A stretch of DNA of 64,000 bases from Methylocystis sp. IM3 (GCF_038070105.1 NZ_JBBPBZ010000001.1:1-64000), one strand, 5' to 3'; counted from the stretch's first letter, positions 20,385 to 29,920 are shown. The notes: generated from the sequence alone by a model not told the origin. A program made the numbers and translations.

Positions 20385-21796
20385 CTCTGGCTTCGGCGCC
20401 GAACGCGCGCGAATTTCCCGTGTCCAAAAATCGAGCGCCGCCGCGACCAGACGATCCGATCGTCCTCCCTGGCGAAACGACGACGTCCATGACGGACCAT
20501 ATTTGCGCCGTTCCGTTGGCCAAACACGCGCCATTCTGGTGGTGGGCGTCGTTGGCTGTATCACTGACGCTTCTTTTTGCGCTCGTCGTCTCCGTGGCCT
20601 GGCTGTTTTATGCCGGCGTCGGCGTGTGGGGCGTCGACTGGCCGGTCGCATGGGGTTTTGCCATCATCAATTACGTCTGGTGGATCGCCATCGCCTCCGG
20701 CGGCACGTTCATTTCCGCGCTTTTCTATTTGGCGGGGGTCGACTGGCGAAATTCACTGAACCGTCTCGCCGAGACGATGACCGTCTTCGCAGCCGCTTGC
20801 GCCGGCATCTTCCCGATCATGCATCTCGGCCGCCCGTGGCTCTTCTATTGGCTTTTTCCCTTTCCCAATACGATGACGCTCTGGCCTCAGTTTCGAAGTC
20901 CGTTGCTATGGGACTTCTTCGCCATTCTCGCCTATGTCACGTCGTCCCTGCTATTTTGGTACTTCGGTCTCATGCCCGATCTTGCGACGCTGCGCGATCG
21001 CGCCACAACGCGCAGCCAACAGCTCTTCTATGGCGTATTGGCGCTCGGCTTTAGGGGGACGGACCGGCAATGGCGTCATTATCGCGCGGCATACGGCGCA
21101 CTGGCGGCGATCATGGCGCCGATGGTCATCTCCGTGCACAGCATTGTTGGCCTCGATTTCGCGGGCGCTGCGACCGTCGGCTGGCATTCGACGCAGTTTC
21201 CGCCGTTTTTCGTCTTCGGCGCGCTGCTCTCAGGCTTTGCGACCGTACTGCTGCTTATCGTGCCGCTTCGTGGGTTGTTGAAGCTGGAAAGCTTCATTAC
21301 GGGGCGGCATTTCGATATTCTCGGCAAGCTGCTGCTGGCGAGCAGCTTGTGTCTCGCCTACGCCTACCTCATGGAGGCGTTCACGACGTACTATGGCGGC
21401 GATCGCGCCGAAATCCTTTCATTTAAGAGCAAGATCGCGGGAGAATACGCCATCCTCTACTGGGCGACGATCGCCTTCAACGTGCTTGCCCCACAGCTGA
21501 TGTGGAGCCAACGCCTCCGCCTAAATCAAATCGTTGTGATCGGCGTCGCGCTTGGCGTGATTGTCGGAATGTGGCTCGAGCGATACGGGATCGTCGTGAT
21601 GAGCCTGCGGCGCACCCATCTACCGTCGGCGTGGGGGGATTATCACGCGACGATCTGGGACTGGCTATCGCTTTTGGGCTCGGTCGGGCTCTTCGCCGCC
21701 GGGATCCTGCTCGCCGTGAGATTCTTCCCCGCGATCTCCATGTTCGAAATGCGAGAGCTCGTCAAGAAGTCTAAAACCTCCTCGCAAGAGCGTTGA
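20381..21796 (+). CDS. actC: alternative complex III subunit C, NrfD-like quinol-binding membrane protein
   Basis: This 471-residue integral membrane protein belongs to the NrfD/PsrC family and is expected to hold the quinol oxidation site. Ten helices are apparent. Typical features are WWIAIASGGTFISALFYL, MHLGRPWLFYWLFPFPN, SVHSIVGLDFA, GWHSTQFPPFFVFGALLSG and TYYGGDRAE. The start overlaps the actB stop (ATGA), and an internal ATG at MTDHICAVP would shorten it by 36 residues. It lies between actB and actD in the order usual for the complex. Confidence 0.9.
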   Translation: MTLASAPNAREFPVSKNRAPPRPDDPIVLPGETTTSMTDHICAVPLAKHAPFWWWASLAVSLTLLFALVVSVAWLFYAGVGVWGVDWPVAWGFAIINYVWWIAIASGGTFISALFYLAGVDWRNSLNRLAETMTVFAAACAGIFPIMHLGRPWLFYWLFPFPNTMTLWPQFRSPLLWDFFAILAYVTSSLLFWYFGLMPDLATLRDRATTRSQQLFYGVLALGFRGTDRQWRHYRAAYGALAAIMAPMVISVHSIVGLDFAGAATVGWHSTQFPPFFVFGALLSGFATVLLLIVPLRGLLKLESFITGRHFDILGKLLLASSLCLAYAYLMEAFTTYYGGDRAEILSFKSKIAGEYAILYWATIAFNVLAPQLMWSQRLRLNQIVVIGVALGVIVGMWLERYGIVVMSLRRTHLPSAWGDYHATIWDWLSLLGSVGLFAAGILLAVRFFPAISMFEMRELVKKSKTSSQER

Positions 21797-22620
21797 CGGA
21801 AACCGCGGACATGCAAACCCGAGCAATCCCACATTTCCGCAACGAGCTAGGTGTTTCGCGCATCGCTGTGGGTGTGAAGAAGTTCATGTGCCTCGGCGCC
21901 TCGCCGCCGAACGATCATCCGGATGTTTTCCTGGATATGGGAGCGGCGACGCAAATCATCTGTCCCTATTGCGACACGGTCTATTCTTTCGACCCCCAAC
22001 TCGGGGAGCGCTGCGATCCGCCGCAATGCGCCGATCTCGTCGAGCCGCGAAACGATCGTGACGAGCCAACCGCCGTGTCGCAGGACAGCCGCGAGGCGGG
22101 GGGTGGAAAGCACATTCGAGGCGTTGTGGTCGCGGCGTTCAAGACGAGCGAGGAGCTTGAACATGCGCTCGATTGCCTGAAAACCTGCGGCTTCGACGCG
22201 GTGCGCACCTATTCTCCCAATGATCGCGACGATAGGAGTACGCCTTCGGTGTTGCCCGCTATCATACTCATTGCGGGCGCGATCGGTTTTATCGGCGGGT
22301 TTGGCATGGAAGCCTACGCCAATATGGTTTCCTACCCCCTCAATATCGGGGGACGTCCGAATTTCTCCTGGCCGTCGTTTGTTCCGATCGCCTTTGAGAT
22401 CGGCATGCTCGCCGCAGTTTTGGCGGCGATTTTCGGCTATTGCTTCGCCGCGCCTCTCTTTTCCTATTTTGAGCCAATCGATGAGACGGTCGCTAGCCGC
22501 AAAGCTTCGGACGATGGCTGGATTGTCGCTGTCGATACACATAGCGCGAGTCAAATGCGCGACCTTAAGCGCCTCTTGAACGAGTTTGGCGCGCAGTCCC
22601 TTGAGGAGATGTGCCGGTGA
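21793..22620 (+). CDS. actD: ActD (DUF3341) fused to an N-terminal CHCC zinc finger
   Basis: The C-terminal two thirds (about residues 108-275) are ActD: an HIRGVVVAAFKTSEELEHAL ferredoxin-like start, two membrane helices (IILIAGAIGFIGGFG and the segment near residue 205) and the C-terminal GWIVAVDTHSASQM. The first 85 residues are unlike normal ActD. PHFRNELGVSRIAVGVKKF, Cys33, PPNDHPDVFLDMG with His42, and CPYC (Cys57, Cys60) match the stand-alone zf-CHCC protein of alphaproteobacteria, which is related to mitochondrial NDUFS6. No stop or good internal start separates the two parts, so this looks like a true in-frame fusion. The start overlaps the actC stop (ATGA). ActD's role is structural or unknown. 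Confidence 0.85.
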   Translation: MTETADMQTRAIPHFRNELGVSRIAVGVKKFMCLGASPPNDHPDVFLDMGAATQIICPYCDTVYSFDPQLGERCDPPQCADLVEPRNDRDEPTAVSQDSREAGGGKHIRGVVVAAFKTSEELEHALDCLKTCGFDAVRTYSPNDRDDRSTPSVLPAIILIAGAIGFIGGFGMEAYANMVSYPLNIGGRPNFSWPSFVPIAFEIGMLAAVLAAIFGYCFAAPLFSYFEPIDETVASRKASDDGWIVAVDTHSASQMRDLKRLLNEFGAQSLEEMCR

Positions 22621-23096
22621 AACGCGCGCTCGTGGTTATGGTTCTGCTTGCCGGCTGCGACGACATGAGCGTGCAGTCGAAGCAGAAGAACTATTCGCCC
22701 TTTGTCGGTCCCGCCGAGACGCCCGCGGGCGTCGTCAGCTTTCGCGCAGCCACGCTGACGGCGCCGCCAGTGACGCTGGCGCTGCTTGAGCGCGGGCAGG
22801 AGCGCTACCGCATCTTCTGCACGCCTTGCCATTCCGAACTCGGCGACGGTCACGGCATGGTCGCCCACCGCGGCTTTCCTTCGCCGCCCAGCTATCACAG
22901 CGCGGCGTTGCGCGAACAACCGCCACGCTATTTCTATAACGTTATCACCAATGGCCAAGGTGACATGTACTCCTTCGCGTCGCGGGCGCCGCCGAACGAC
23001 CGCTGGGCGATCGTCGCCTACATCAAGGCGTTGCAGCGTAGCCAAAACGCGACACCCAACGACCTTGCTGCGGCGCGTAAAGGGGCGAACCCATGA
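22617..23096 (+). CDS. actE: alternative complex III subunit E, monoheme cytochrome c lipoprotein
   Basis: This 159-residue periplasmic cytochrome c is anchored by an N-terminal lipobox (VLLAGCDD). One heme motif, CTPCH, lies near residue 66, followed by ELGDGHGMVAHRGFPSPPSYH, and the axial Met is likely in GDMYSFASRAPPNDRW. GTG 22617 overlaps the actD stop as GTGA and places the lipobox correctly; ATG 22611 is an alternative. ActE probably hands electrons to the cytochrome oxidase, whose CoxB subunit in this operon itself has a fused cytochrome c domain. Confidence 0.9.
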   Translation: MKRALVVMVLLAGCDDMSVQSKQKNYSPFVGPAETPAGVVSFRAATLTAPPVTLALLERGQERYRIFCTPCHSELGDGHGMVAHRGFPSPPSYHSAALREQPPRYFYNVITNGQGDMYSFASRAPPNDRWAIVAYIKALQRSQNATPNDLAAARKGANP

Positions 23097-24145
23097 AACG
23101 GCTGGGCGCCTCGCTTCTCGGGGCGATTGGGATCGGCGTCGCTGCGGCGGCGGCATGGGGCGGTTCGGGGGCCTTTCCTCATGCGTGGCTTGCGGCGCTC
23201 ACAGCCTGGATCTCGTGGCCGCTCGGCTCTATGGGCCTGTTGCTGATCCACTGCGTCACCGGCGGTGGCTGGGGATTCGCCATACGCTCGCAGCTTATCA
23301 CCGGCATCCGAACATTGCCCTTGCTCGCACCCTTCCTTGTGCCGCTGCTGCTCGCGGCGAAAGAGCTGTATCCCTGGCTCAAGCCGCAAACCGCGGCGCT
23401 CGACAATGCCTTCTATCTGAACGGCCCCGCCGCCGCGGCGCGCCTCGCCCTCTATCTCCTGATCTGGTTCGCGCTGGCGCGCGGCATTTTTCGTGCGCTA
23501 CGCAACCAATCGCCCGAGCGGGCGCTGGAAAAAATTGCGCCGCCGGGCCTGATCCTGCTCGCGCTTTCGCTGACCTTTGCTTCGATCGATGCGATCCTTT
23601 CACTCGATCCGAGATTCGCGTCCAGCGTTTTCGGTATGATGACAATCGCCGAAATGGCGCTAACAGCGCTTTCGATCGCCATCTTTCTTGCCGCCACTGC
23701 GGCGTCGCCCGATCGCGAGACTCTCCGTCAGCTTGGCCGACTGCTTCTCGCGCTGACGATCCTTTGGGCCTATCTCGATTTCGTGCAATTGCTCATCGTA
23801 TGGCAATCTAACCTGCCAAGGGAGGCGTCGTGGTATAATTTGCGTTGGCGCGGCTTCTGGGGCGGGCTCGCTCTCGCGATCGCGGGCATCCATTTTGCTC
23901 TGCCCTTCCTTGTTCTTCTTTCGCCACGAGCTCAGCGTTCACGCAGCGCTATGATGCTGCTTTGCGGATTGCTGATCTTCGGCGCCGCACTTCGGAGCCT
24001 GTGGTTGGTCGCGCCACCCTTCAGCGCTAGTTTGGATTGGGTCGAAGGCGGCGTCATGCTTGGCGTCTTGGCGATAGCCGCCGCCGCGGCCACGTATGCC
24101 ATGACTGCGACGGGAGGGCCGAAGCATGTCCAAACCCGGCCTTGA
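23093..24145 (+). CDS. actF: alternative complex III subunit F, membrane subunit
   Basis: This 350-residue polytopic membrane protein of the ActF type is related to ActC in fold and is usually described as the second quinone-family membrane subunit. It has ten hydrophobic segments and the region DFVQLLIVWQSNLPREASWY (near residue 235) that marks ActF. LRSLWLVAPPF lies near the C terminus. ATGA overlaps the actE stop. A degraded copy of this C-terminal half lies at 13615-13979, evidence for a former second locus on the same replicon. Confidence 0.88.
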   Translation: MKRLGASLLGAIGIGVAAAAAWGGSGAFPHAWLAALTAWISWPLGSMGLLLIHCVTGGGWGFAIRSQLITGIRTLPLLAPFLVPLLLAAKELYPWLKPQTAALDNAFYLNGPAAAARLALYLLIWFALARGIFRALRNQSPERALEKIAPPGLILLALSLTFASIDAILSLDPRFASSVFGMMTIAEMALTALSIAIFLAATAASPDRETLRQLGRLLLALTILWAYLDFVQLLIVWQSNLPREASWYNLRWRGFWGGLALAIAGIHFALPFLVLLSPRAQRSRSAMMLLCGLLIFGAALRSLWLVAPPFSASLDWVEGGVMLGVLAIAAAAATYAMTATGGPKHVQTRP

Positions 24146-24656
24146 GCCCGCACAGCATGAAGCCGGCGACGTTTCGGCCAATTTCGTTTGGGCCGGCGCG
24201 ACGACGGTGATGCTCGCCGTGGCGTTCTTGGCCGCGCTTGTGCTATGGCTATTCCCAGCTTCGCTCCTCGACCGCACGCTGCATCTGCCCCTTTCGCCCT
24301 ATCCGGCGCCGGCGCTGCAACCCGATCCCGCGGCGGATATGGCGCGCTTCTACAGCGAGGAGATGGCGCAACTGAACAGCACAGGCTGGATCGATCAAAG
24401 CGCCGACCGCGCGCATATCCCGATCGCGCAGGCGATGCGCCTCGTCGCGAAAGAAGGGATTCGCGGCTGGCCGCCTGCGCCAGAACAGGCTCCGCTTGCG
24501 CAAGCTGCGGGGGGCAAAGCGCCGACTGGCGGGGTAGCGGCGAATAAGCCACAGGAGAAATTGCATGAAGCGCATCGCCATCATCGTGGCGTTCAGCGTC
24601 CTGGCGCAGGCCGCCGCTGCCCAACCGGCGCCCGACATTGCAGGGGCCGTCTTTGA
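24126..24656 (+). CDS. small membrane protein in ActG position
   Basis: The gene encodes 176 residues, with one membrane helix (about residues 20-45), a Pro-rich linker and the block LNSTGWIDQSADRAHIPIAQAMRLVAKEGIRGW. I do not know its function. Small proteins at this point of the operon have been called ActG or treated as oxidase accessory subunits. The last 30 codons overlap sco by 92 bases, and the residues there look frame-shadowed. Another frame would stop at TAA 24547, just ahead of the sco ribosome binding site, so a one-base error or deletion near 24500 is likely. A paralogue lies at 13191-13604. Confidence 0.65.
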   Translation: MSKPGLEPAQHEAGDVSANFVWAGATTVMLAVAFLAALVLWLFPASLLDRTLHLPLSPYPAPALQPDPAADMARFYSEEMAQLNSTGWIDQSADRAHIPIAQAMRLVAKEGIRGWPPAPEQAPLAQAAGGKAPTGGVAANKPQEKLHEAHRHHRGVQRPGAGRRCPTGARHCRGRL

Positions 24657-25347
24657 GCAAAGACCGGGCTCCCGGCTTCCGCGACCGCGGGAGTTCCGAG
24701 ATGAAGCCGGACGTCTCCTTCGTTTGTCGGATCTCCTCAATGGCGCGCCGCTCGCTTTGGTGCTCGGCTATTATCAATGTCCCAAACTATGTGACGTTTT
24801 GCGCGCGGGCCTGATTCAGGCGCTCGCCAAGTCTGGCATGGCTCCGGGTCGGGACTATGTCTTCGTCGCCATCAGCGTCGACCCCGCCGACACGAGCGCA
24901 ACCGCATCGCAAGCTAAGGCGCACGATCTTGAGAACGCTGCGGCGCCGCAGCTTGCGGCTCACGCGCATTATCTGACAGGCGAACGCGATGCGATCCAAA
25001 GCGTCGCCGACGCTGTCGGGTTCGCCAGCCGGCCGGCGGGCGAGAGGCGGACGATCGCGCATCCTGTCGGTGCGGTGTTCGTCTCGCCCTCGGGCGTCGT
25101 ATCGAATTATCTCCTCGGCGTGGGCTTCAGTCCGGCCGACACGCGACTCGCGGTGTCGCGCGCGGCGTCGGGCGAAATTTCGCCGCCTGCTTCGCCGATT
25201 CTACTTCTATGTTTCGACTTCGACGCCTCGACAGGTCGATACTCGGTCGCGATCGTCAAGGTGCTTCGTCTACTCTCCATTGCGATGAGCGTCATTATCG
25301 GCTTGACGCTGCTTTACACCTTTCGTCGGGAGGGATCGGGCGCGTGA
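24565..25347 (+). CDS. SCO1/SenC family copper chaperone for CuA assembly
   Basis: SCO proteins deliver copper to, or reduce, the CuA centre of cytochrome oxidase subunit II. The 260-residue protein has a cleavable signal peptide (to about residue 20). The metal-binding motif is CPKLC (Cys72, Cys76), with the partner His166 in IAHPVG. A C-terminal membrane helix (about residues 232-250) anchors it. Position between complex III genes and coxB fits a dedicated assembly role for the oxidase encoded next. The overlap with the preceding small gene is probably an artefact of that gene's frame. Confidence 0.9.
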   Translation: MKRIAIIVAFSVLAQAAAAQPAPDIAGAVFEQRPGSRLPRPREFRDEAGRLLRLSDLLNGAPLALVLGYYQCPKLCDVLRAGLIQALAKSGMAPGRDYVFVAISVDPADTSATASQAKAHDLENAAAPQLAAHAHYLTGERDAIQSVADAVGFASRPAGERRTIAHPVGAVFVSPSGVVSNYLLGVGFSPADTRLAVSRAASGEISPPASPILLLCFDFDASTGRYSVAIVKVLRLLSIAMSVIIGLTLLYTFRREGSGA

Positions 25348-26258
25348 ATTTCACTCTTCCTCAAGCGACAGTAGACGCAAGGGAAGTCGACGCGCTAATC
25401 TTGGCGCTCACGCTGGCGTCGTTGGCCGTTCTCGCCCTCGTCTTCGGGCTTATGGCCCGTTACATGGTGAAATATCGCGCTGGCAGCCCGATCGATCGCG
25501 GCAAGCCCCCGCAGAAAACCTGGCGCCTGGAAATTTCCTGGACCGTCGCAACCTTGGCCGCCTTCTTCGGCCTTTTCATCTGGGGCGCCGACCTCTACGT
25601 GCGCCTCTTTCAGCCGCCGGCCAACGCGCTGCAGATCTACGTCGTCGGCAAGCAATGGATGTGGAAAGTCGAGCATCCTGGCGGGCAACGCGAGATCAAT
25701 ACGCTGCATATTCCGATCCGACAGCCGGTTCAGCTCGTCATGACGTCGGAAGACGTTATCCATGATTTTTCCGTTCCCGCCTTTCGCATCAAGCACGACG
25801 TTCTGCCCGGACGCTACGAAACCTTGTGGTTCACGGTCGAAATGGCGGGCGTTTACCATCTCTTTTGTACCCAGTTATGCGGCGAGGGTCACGCCAGCAT
25901 GATCGGCCAAGTCGTGGCTATGGAGCCCGAGGAATACGAACGCTGGCTCGGAGGCGGCGCTAAGGGCGAGACGTTTGTCGAAGCCGGCGCCGATGTTTTC
26001 CGACGTCATGGCTGCGCCGGCTGCCATGGCGACCAGGGCGCCGGCGGGATCGGGCCGGCGCTCGCCGGACTCTACGGCGCCCAAGTGAAACTCACCGACG
26101 GCATCGTGAAAGCCGACGAGGCATATCTCAGAGACTGCATCATGACCCCCCAAAAGCGGCGCGTCGCCGGCTATCCGGAGATCATGCCGTCGTTCGCGGG
26201 GCAGATCGACGAAGAGCATCTCCTGAAACTGATTGCCTATATCAAATCGCTGAAATGA
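25344..26258 (+). CDS. coxB: cytochrome c oxidase subunit II with fused cytochrome c domain
   Basis: This 304-residue subunit has two N-terminal membrane helices (about residues 18-40 and 65-85), a periplasmic cupredoxin domain and a C-terminal cytochrome c domain. CuA ligands are present: the His in VIHDFSVP, then [13 protein letters not shown] with two Cys, Glu, His and Met. The heme motif CAGCH lies near residue 225, with a likely Met ligand in PEIMPSF. The fused heme makes this a caa3-like enzyme. GTG 25344 overlaps the sco stop as GTGA, a better start than the in-frame upstream codons inside sco. Confidence 0.92.
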   Translation: MNFTLPQATVDAREVDALILALTLASLAVLALVFGLMARYMVKYRAGSPIDRGKPPQKTWRLEISWTVATLAAFFGLFIWGADLYVRLFQPPANALQIYVVGKQWMWKVEHPGGQREINTLHIPIRQPVQLVMTSEDVIHDFSVPAFRIKHDVLPGRYETLWFTVEMAGVYHLFCTQLCGEGHASMIGQVVAMEPEEYERWLGGGAKGETFVEAGADVFRRHGCAGCHGDQGAGGIGPALAGLYGAQVKLTDGIVKADEAYLRDCIMTPQKRRVAGYPEIMPSFAGQIDEEHLLKLIAYIKSLK

Positions 26259-27889
26259 AAGGCGCCGCCGTGACCGTCGGAATCGCTGCACCCCAGGAAT
26301 CCTATCTGACCGACGGAACAACGTTGAAGAGCTGGCTCTTCACGACGGATCACAAGCGCATCAGCCTCCTTTATCTCGCAACGATCACCTTCTTCTTTTT
26401 TATCGGCGGCTTCGCCGCCGCGCTCATTCGATACAATCTGATCTTGCCGGAGGGCGTGCTCGATTCGCCCGAAACCTACAACAAGCTATTCTCTCTGCAC
26501 GGCGTGGTGATGGTCTGGTTCTTTCTCGTTCCGGCCGTCCCCGTCACTTTGGGAAATTTTCTCGTTCCTCTGATGCTCGGCGCGCGCGATCTCGCCTTTC
26601 CGCGACTTAACCTGCTGAGCTGGTATCTCTTCGTCCTCGCCGGGCTCGTGGCGCTTTACGCGCTTGTCGCCGGCGGCGTTGACACCGGATGGACCTTCTA
26701 TACGCCGCTGAGCTCGTTCTACTCTAACGGCCATGTCGTGGCGACGGTTGTCGCCATTTTCATCGCTGGCTTTTCGTCGATCGCCACCGGCCTCAACTTT
26801 ATCATTTCTATTCACAAGCTTCGCGCGCCCGGCATGACCTTTTACCGCATGCCTGTGTTCCTCTGGTCGCTCTACGCGACAAGCGTCATTCTCGTGCTTG
26901 CGACACCCGTTTTGGCCATGACGCTTCTCCTGCTGGCGTTCGAGCGGATCTTCCGCATCGGGGTCTTCGATCCCGCGATCGGCGGCGATCCGCTGCTGTT
27001 TCAGCACCTCTTCTGGTTCTATTCCCACCCGGCGGTCTATGTGATGATCCTGCCGGGATTCGGCGTCATCAGCGAGATTATTCCGGCGTTCTCGAGCAAA
27101 CAACTATTCGGCTACAAATTCGTGGTCTGGGCGAGCATTGCGATCGCGGTCATCAGTTTCCTGGTCTGGGGCCACCATATGTTCGTCGCCGGGACGTCGC
27201 TCTATTCGGCGCTCGTTTTCTCGATTCTGAGCTATATGGTCGCCGTTCCGTCGGCGATTAAGGTCTTCAACTGGATCGGCACGATGCATAAGGGCTGGAT
27301 CCGCTTCGACGCCCCGATGCTCTACGCGATCGGATTCATCGGCCTTTTTACGATCGGCGGACTGACGGGTCTTTTCGTTGCGGCGCTCGCGGCCGACGTC
27401 CATCTCACGCAAACGTATTTCGTCGTCGCGCATTTTCATTATGTGATGGTCGGAGGCATGGTGTCGGCCTTTTTCGCCGGATTGCATTTCTGGTGGCCGA
27501 AGATCACCGGGCGGCTCTATCCGGAAATCTGGGGTCGGGTAGCCGCGCTGATCATCTTCATCGGCTTCAACCTCACCTTTGCCCCGCAATTTTTGCTGGG
27601 CTATCTCGGCATGCCGCGGCGCTACCATTCCTACGCGGCGGAATTTCAGGTGCTCAATGTGTTGTCCTCCGCCGGCGCAACGATCCTCGCTGTCGGCTAT
27701 CTTCTGCCGCTCGCCTATCTTGGCTGGTCGCTATTTTACGGAAGGCGCGCCGCCGCCAATCCCTGGAGAGCGACAGGTCTTGAGTGGACGACGCCGTCGC
27801 CGCCGCCGACGGAGAATTTCTCGACGACGCCAGTCGTCACCGGGCCGCCATACCAATATCCCTGCACGGAGGCCGTGCGAAATGAGTGA
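26255..27889 (+). CDS. coxA: cytochrome c oxidase subunit I, A2-type
   Basis: This is the 544-residue catalytic heme-copper subunit with twelve helices. The helix VI motif is [13 protein letters not shown] (residues 256-268): Tyr-Ser with Ala where A1 oxidases have Glu, which is the signature of the A2 subfamily. The CuB His and crosslinked Tyr of the HPxVY motif are present, as are WGHHMF and HFHYVMVGG for CuB and the hemes. [11 protein letters not shown] keeps the D-channel entrance Asp. The enzyme reduces O2 to water and pumps protons. It overlaps coxB (ATGA) and coxC. Confidence 0.94.
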   Translation: MKGAAVTVGIAAPQESYLTDGTTLKSWLFTTDHKRISLLYLATITFFFFIGGFAAALIRYNLILPEGVLDSPETYNKLFSLHGVVMVWFFLVPAVPVTLGNFLVPLMLGARDLAFPRLNLLSWYLFVLAGLVALYALVAGGVDTGWTFYTPLSSFYSNGHVVATVVAIFIAGFSSIATGLNFIISIHKLRAPGMTFYRMPVFLWSLYATSVILVLATPVLAMTLLLLAFERIFRIGVFDPAIGGDPLLFQHLFWFYSHPAVYVMILPGFGVISEIIPAFSSKQLFGYKFVVWASIAIAVISFLVWGHHMFVAGTSLYSALVFSILSYMVAVPSAIKVFNWIGTMHKGWIRFDAPMLYAIGFIGLFTIGGLTGLFVAALAADVHLTQTYFVVAHFHYVMVGGMVSAFFAGLHFWWPKITGRLYPEIWGRVAALIIFIGFNLTFAPQFLLGYLGMPRRYHSYAAEFQVLNVLSSAGATILAVGYLLPLAYLGWSLFYGRRAAANPWRATGLEWTTPSPPPTENFSTTPVVTGPPYQYPCTEAVRNE

Positions 27890-28514
27890 CGCCGTCCACG
27901 CCTTTCAGTTTTCGAGCGCAAAACACCAGATGGAGACCGCCTTCGCTGGCATGTGGCTGTTTCTCGCCAGCGAAGCGCTTTTCTTCGGACCTTTGTTCCT
28001 TGCCTGGATTTATGCGCGCCATTGGAACGCCGCGGGATTCGACGCCGGCGCGCGGCAAACCTCGTTGACCATAGGCGTCGTCAACACGGTGATCCTGCTT
28101 TCGAGCAGCTACGCCTATAGCGTCGGCCTCGCTTTTATCGGGAAGGGCCGAGTGCGCGCCATGAGGGTTTGCCTCGCATTTGCCTGGCTCCTGGGCGCGA
28201 GCTTCATCCTTCTCAAATTCGGCGTCGAATGGCGCGAGGATTTTCGGAAATCGCTATTTCCGGGCGCAGCCTTCTCAATTGATGGACCTCTTAAAGGCGG
28301 CGCGCAGCTCTTTTTCATCTTCTATTTCATCAGCACGGCAATACACGGTCTGCATCTTCTCGTCGGTCTCGGCCTCGTTGCCTGGATCCTCGCCCGGGCC
28401 CAACATTTTTCCGCTTCGGCGCATACGCCTGCGACGATCGTGGGGTTGTACTGGGGCTTCGTCGACATGGTCTGGGTCATTCTTTTCCCGCTCATCTATC
28501 TCATCGGGCGGTGA
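27882..28514 (+). CDS. coxC: cytochrome c oxidase subunit III
   Basis: This 210-residue membrane protein of the CoxC family has five helices, which is the shorter form lacking the first two helices. Motifs are [17 protein letters not shown] near residue 23 and [16 protein letters not shown] near residue 155. [17 protein letters not shown] closes the C terminus. ATG 27882 lies eight bases inside the coxA stop, and the long open frame upstream is a shadow of coxA. The subunit stabilises subunit I and supports proton uptake. Confidence 0.92.
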   Translation: MSDAVHAFQFSSAKHQMETAFAGMWLFLASEALFFGPLFLAWIYARHWNAAGFDAGARQTSLTIGVVNTVILLSSSYAYSVGLAFIGKGRVRAMRVCLAFAWLLGASFILLKFGVEWREDFRKSLFPGAAFSIDGPLKGGAQLFFIFYFISTAIHGLHLLVGLGLVAWILARAQHFSASAHTPATIVGLYWGFVDMVWVILFPLIYLIGR

Positions 28515-28822
28515 CCATGGGCGCTCGGCTTCGACAGCTCACCCTCGCCTATGGCGCGCTGCTCCTGCTGCTTGCATTCGAGATATGGATAAGCTTTCAG
28601 CAGTTCGATCGCGCGCTCCGTCCCTTGATACTGGCCCCTGCGGCGCTGATGAGCGGTCTCATCGCCCTCTTTTTCATGGAGCTGGACCGGGGACGGGAGC
28701 TTGCGCGCCTCTTCGCTGTCGCGGCGCTACTATGGCTTGCGATTCTGCTTGGCCTCGGCGGGCTTGATCCGCTCACGCGGGTCAATCACGACCTGGATCA
28801 ACAGCAGGAGACACCGCGATGA
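28511..28822 (+). CDS. coxD: cytochrome c oxidase subunit IV-like small membrane protein
   Basis: This 103-residue protein has three helices (about residues 10-28, 38-56 and 66-86) and the MELDRGRELARLFAVAALLWLAIL stretch seen (in part) in bacterial oxidase subunit IV proteins. Start GTG 28511 overlaps the coxC stop, and ATG 28517 is possible. It is the last intact gene of the operon. Confidence 0.75.
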   Translation: MTMGARLRQLTLAYGALLLLLAFEIWISFQQFDRALRPLILAPAALMSGLIALFFMELDRGRELARLFAVAALLWLAILLGLGGLDPLTRVNHDLDQQQETPR

Positions 28823-28872
28823 ACCGCTCAATTAGACTAAGTGCAAGTTCCATTCCGTTGCTCGGGCGCTAA
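28819..28872 (+). pseudogene. 17-codon stub after coxD, probable truncated gene start
   Basis: An ATG overlaps the coxD stop as ATGA, the coupling used all through this operon, but the frame ends after 17 residues. It may be the first codons of a lost eleventh operon gene, cut by whatever rearrangement brought in the HPP remnant at 29 kb. It could also be chance. Confidence 0.3.
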
Positions 28873-29050
28873 TGAAGTTTGAGCTCCGAGGCCGCCTGCT
28901 TGTTTTCCCCCTTCTATAACGATTATGTACTGATGTTGCGCCTTTAGCGCGCTGAAGCTTAGCCAGGCGGCGACGGCAATCGAGCATCGATAGCAGCGCC
29001 GCGGAACCAGTCCCAAGGCGTGTCGCACTCTTACCTGCGAGGATTAGACT

Positions 29051-29552
29051 TTGTCGCGTCGTACCGGATTACAACGTGTTTATGCTGCGCTGGTCTCGTC
29101 GATCGTATTGGTCGCGATTGGCGGTTTAGGGATTTGGGCAAGCCAGCCGTGGCTGTTTCCGAGCCTAGGACCAACGATTTTTCTGCAAACGGTCACGCCA
29201 AACGAACCCGGCGCAAAGTTATGGAACACCTTTGTGGGCCACGCAATTGGCGTTTGCGCGGGTTATTTGGCGTTTTTTCTTTTTGAAGCGCAATCCCTCC
29301 CGCCAACCATTAGCGCAGCTGAAATGTCACTTGGATGCGTTGCCGCGACGGCTATGGCGGTCGGTGTGACAATTATGGCTCAGTACCTTCTAAACGCCCT
29401 TCATCCCCCTGCAGCAGCGACGACAATGTTGATAACACTTGGGGGATTGAAGCCTGATTGAGACTCTGTCGGTGCGATAGCTACGGGGCGTCGTCCTCGT
29501 CTCCGTCTTTGGAGAAGCAGCTCGAATTTGGCATCCCGAGCGAAGCAACTAG
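29051..29552 (+). pseudogene. second HPP family gene, truncated and decaying
   Basis: From TTG 29051 the product closely follows the intact HPP protein at 5599, with near-identical runs such as VLVAIGGLGIWA and SLGPTIFLQTVTPNEPGA. It stops after 136 residues at LGGLKPD. Comparison with the intact gene shows Trp (TGG) changed to TGA there. About 30 bases further on there is an extra G (GGGG against GGG). Reading past both lesions recovers the expected tail to a TAG at 29550-29552. The many other silent-type differences indicate an old duplicate rather than a recent copy. Confidence 0.8.
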
Positions 29553-29654
29553 GACTCAGGTCGACGCAGATCAGTTATCGCCAAAGGAAACGCTGGCTCC
29601 TGTACCGCAATGATCATGCGCTGCGCTTCAAAGCTGTTACAATCTCGAAGAAGG

Positions 29655-29785
29655 TGGTCGTGCGACACAATCCAGATCTCAGGACGAAATATGATCAATT
29701 CATTCGTTCTGGAAAACCTGAGAAGCTTGCCCTCACAGTTCTCATGGCATCAGCTCACAATGTAATGACAAATGCTTTGTTATGA
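29655..29785 (+). pseudogene. C-terminal scrap of an IS110 family transposase
   Basis: The last part of a short open frame (29528-29785) reads HNPDLRTKYDQFIRSGKPEK, then LALTVLM and NALL. This is the conserved C terminus of IS110/IS116/IS902 transposases (HNP.LR..Y..L...GKP.K.AL.A.MRK). Nothing else of the element remains. It marks an old insertion or deletion event next to the decaying HPP copy. Confidence 0.65.
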
Positions 29786-29920
29786 GATAACCACAAATGG
29801 CCATTACCCGTGGCTTGACCAAAACAGATACTCATCTGCGCTCGTTAAGCGGCCACGAGAAGCCAGAAAACCTCCCTTCCCAAATCCAAAACTTTGTAGC
29901 GCTGAACTGACAGGCAGCGG

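Noticed and set aside
28837..29028. 63-codon leftward open frame after coxD
   Set aside because: No recognisable motif and overlaps the operon end stub; insufficient support.
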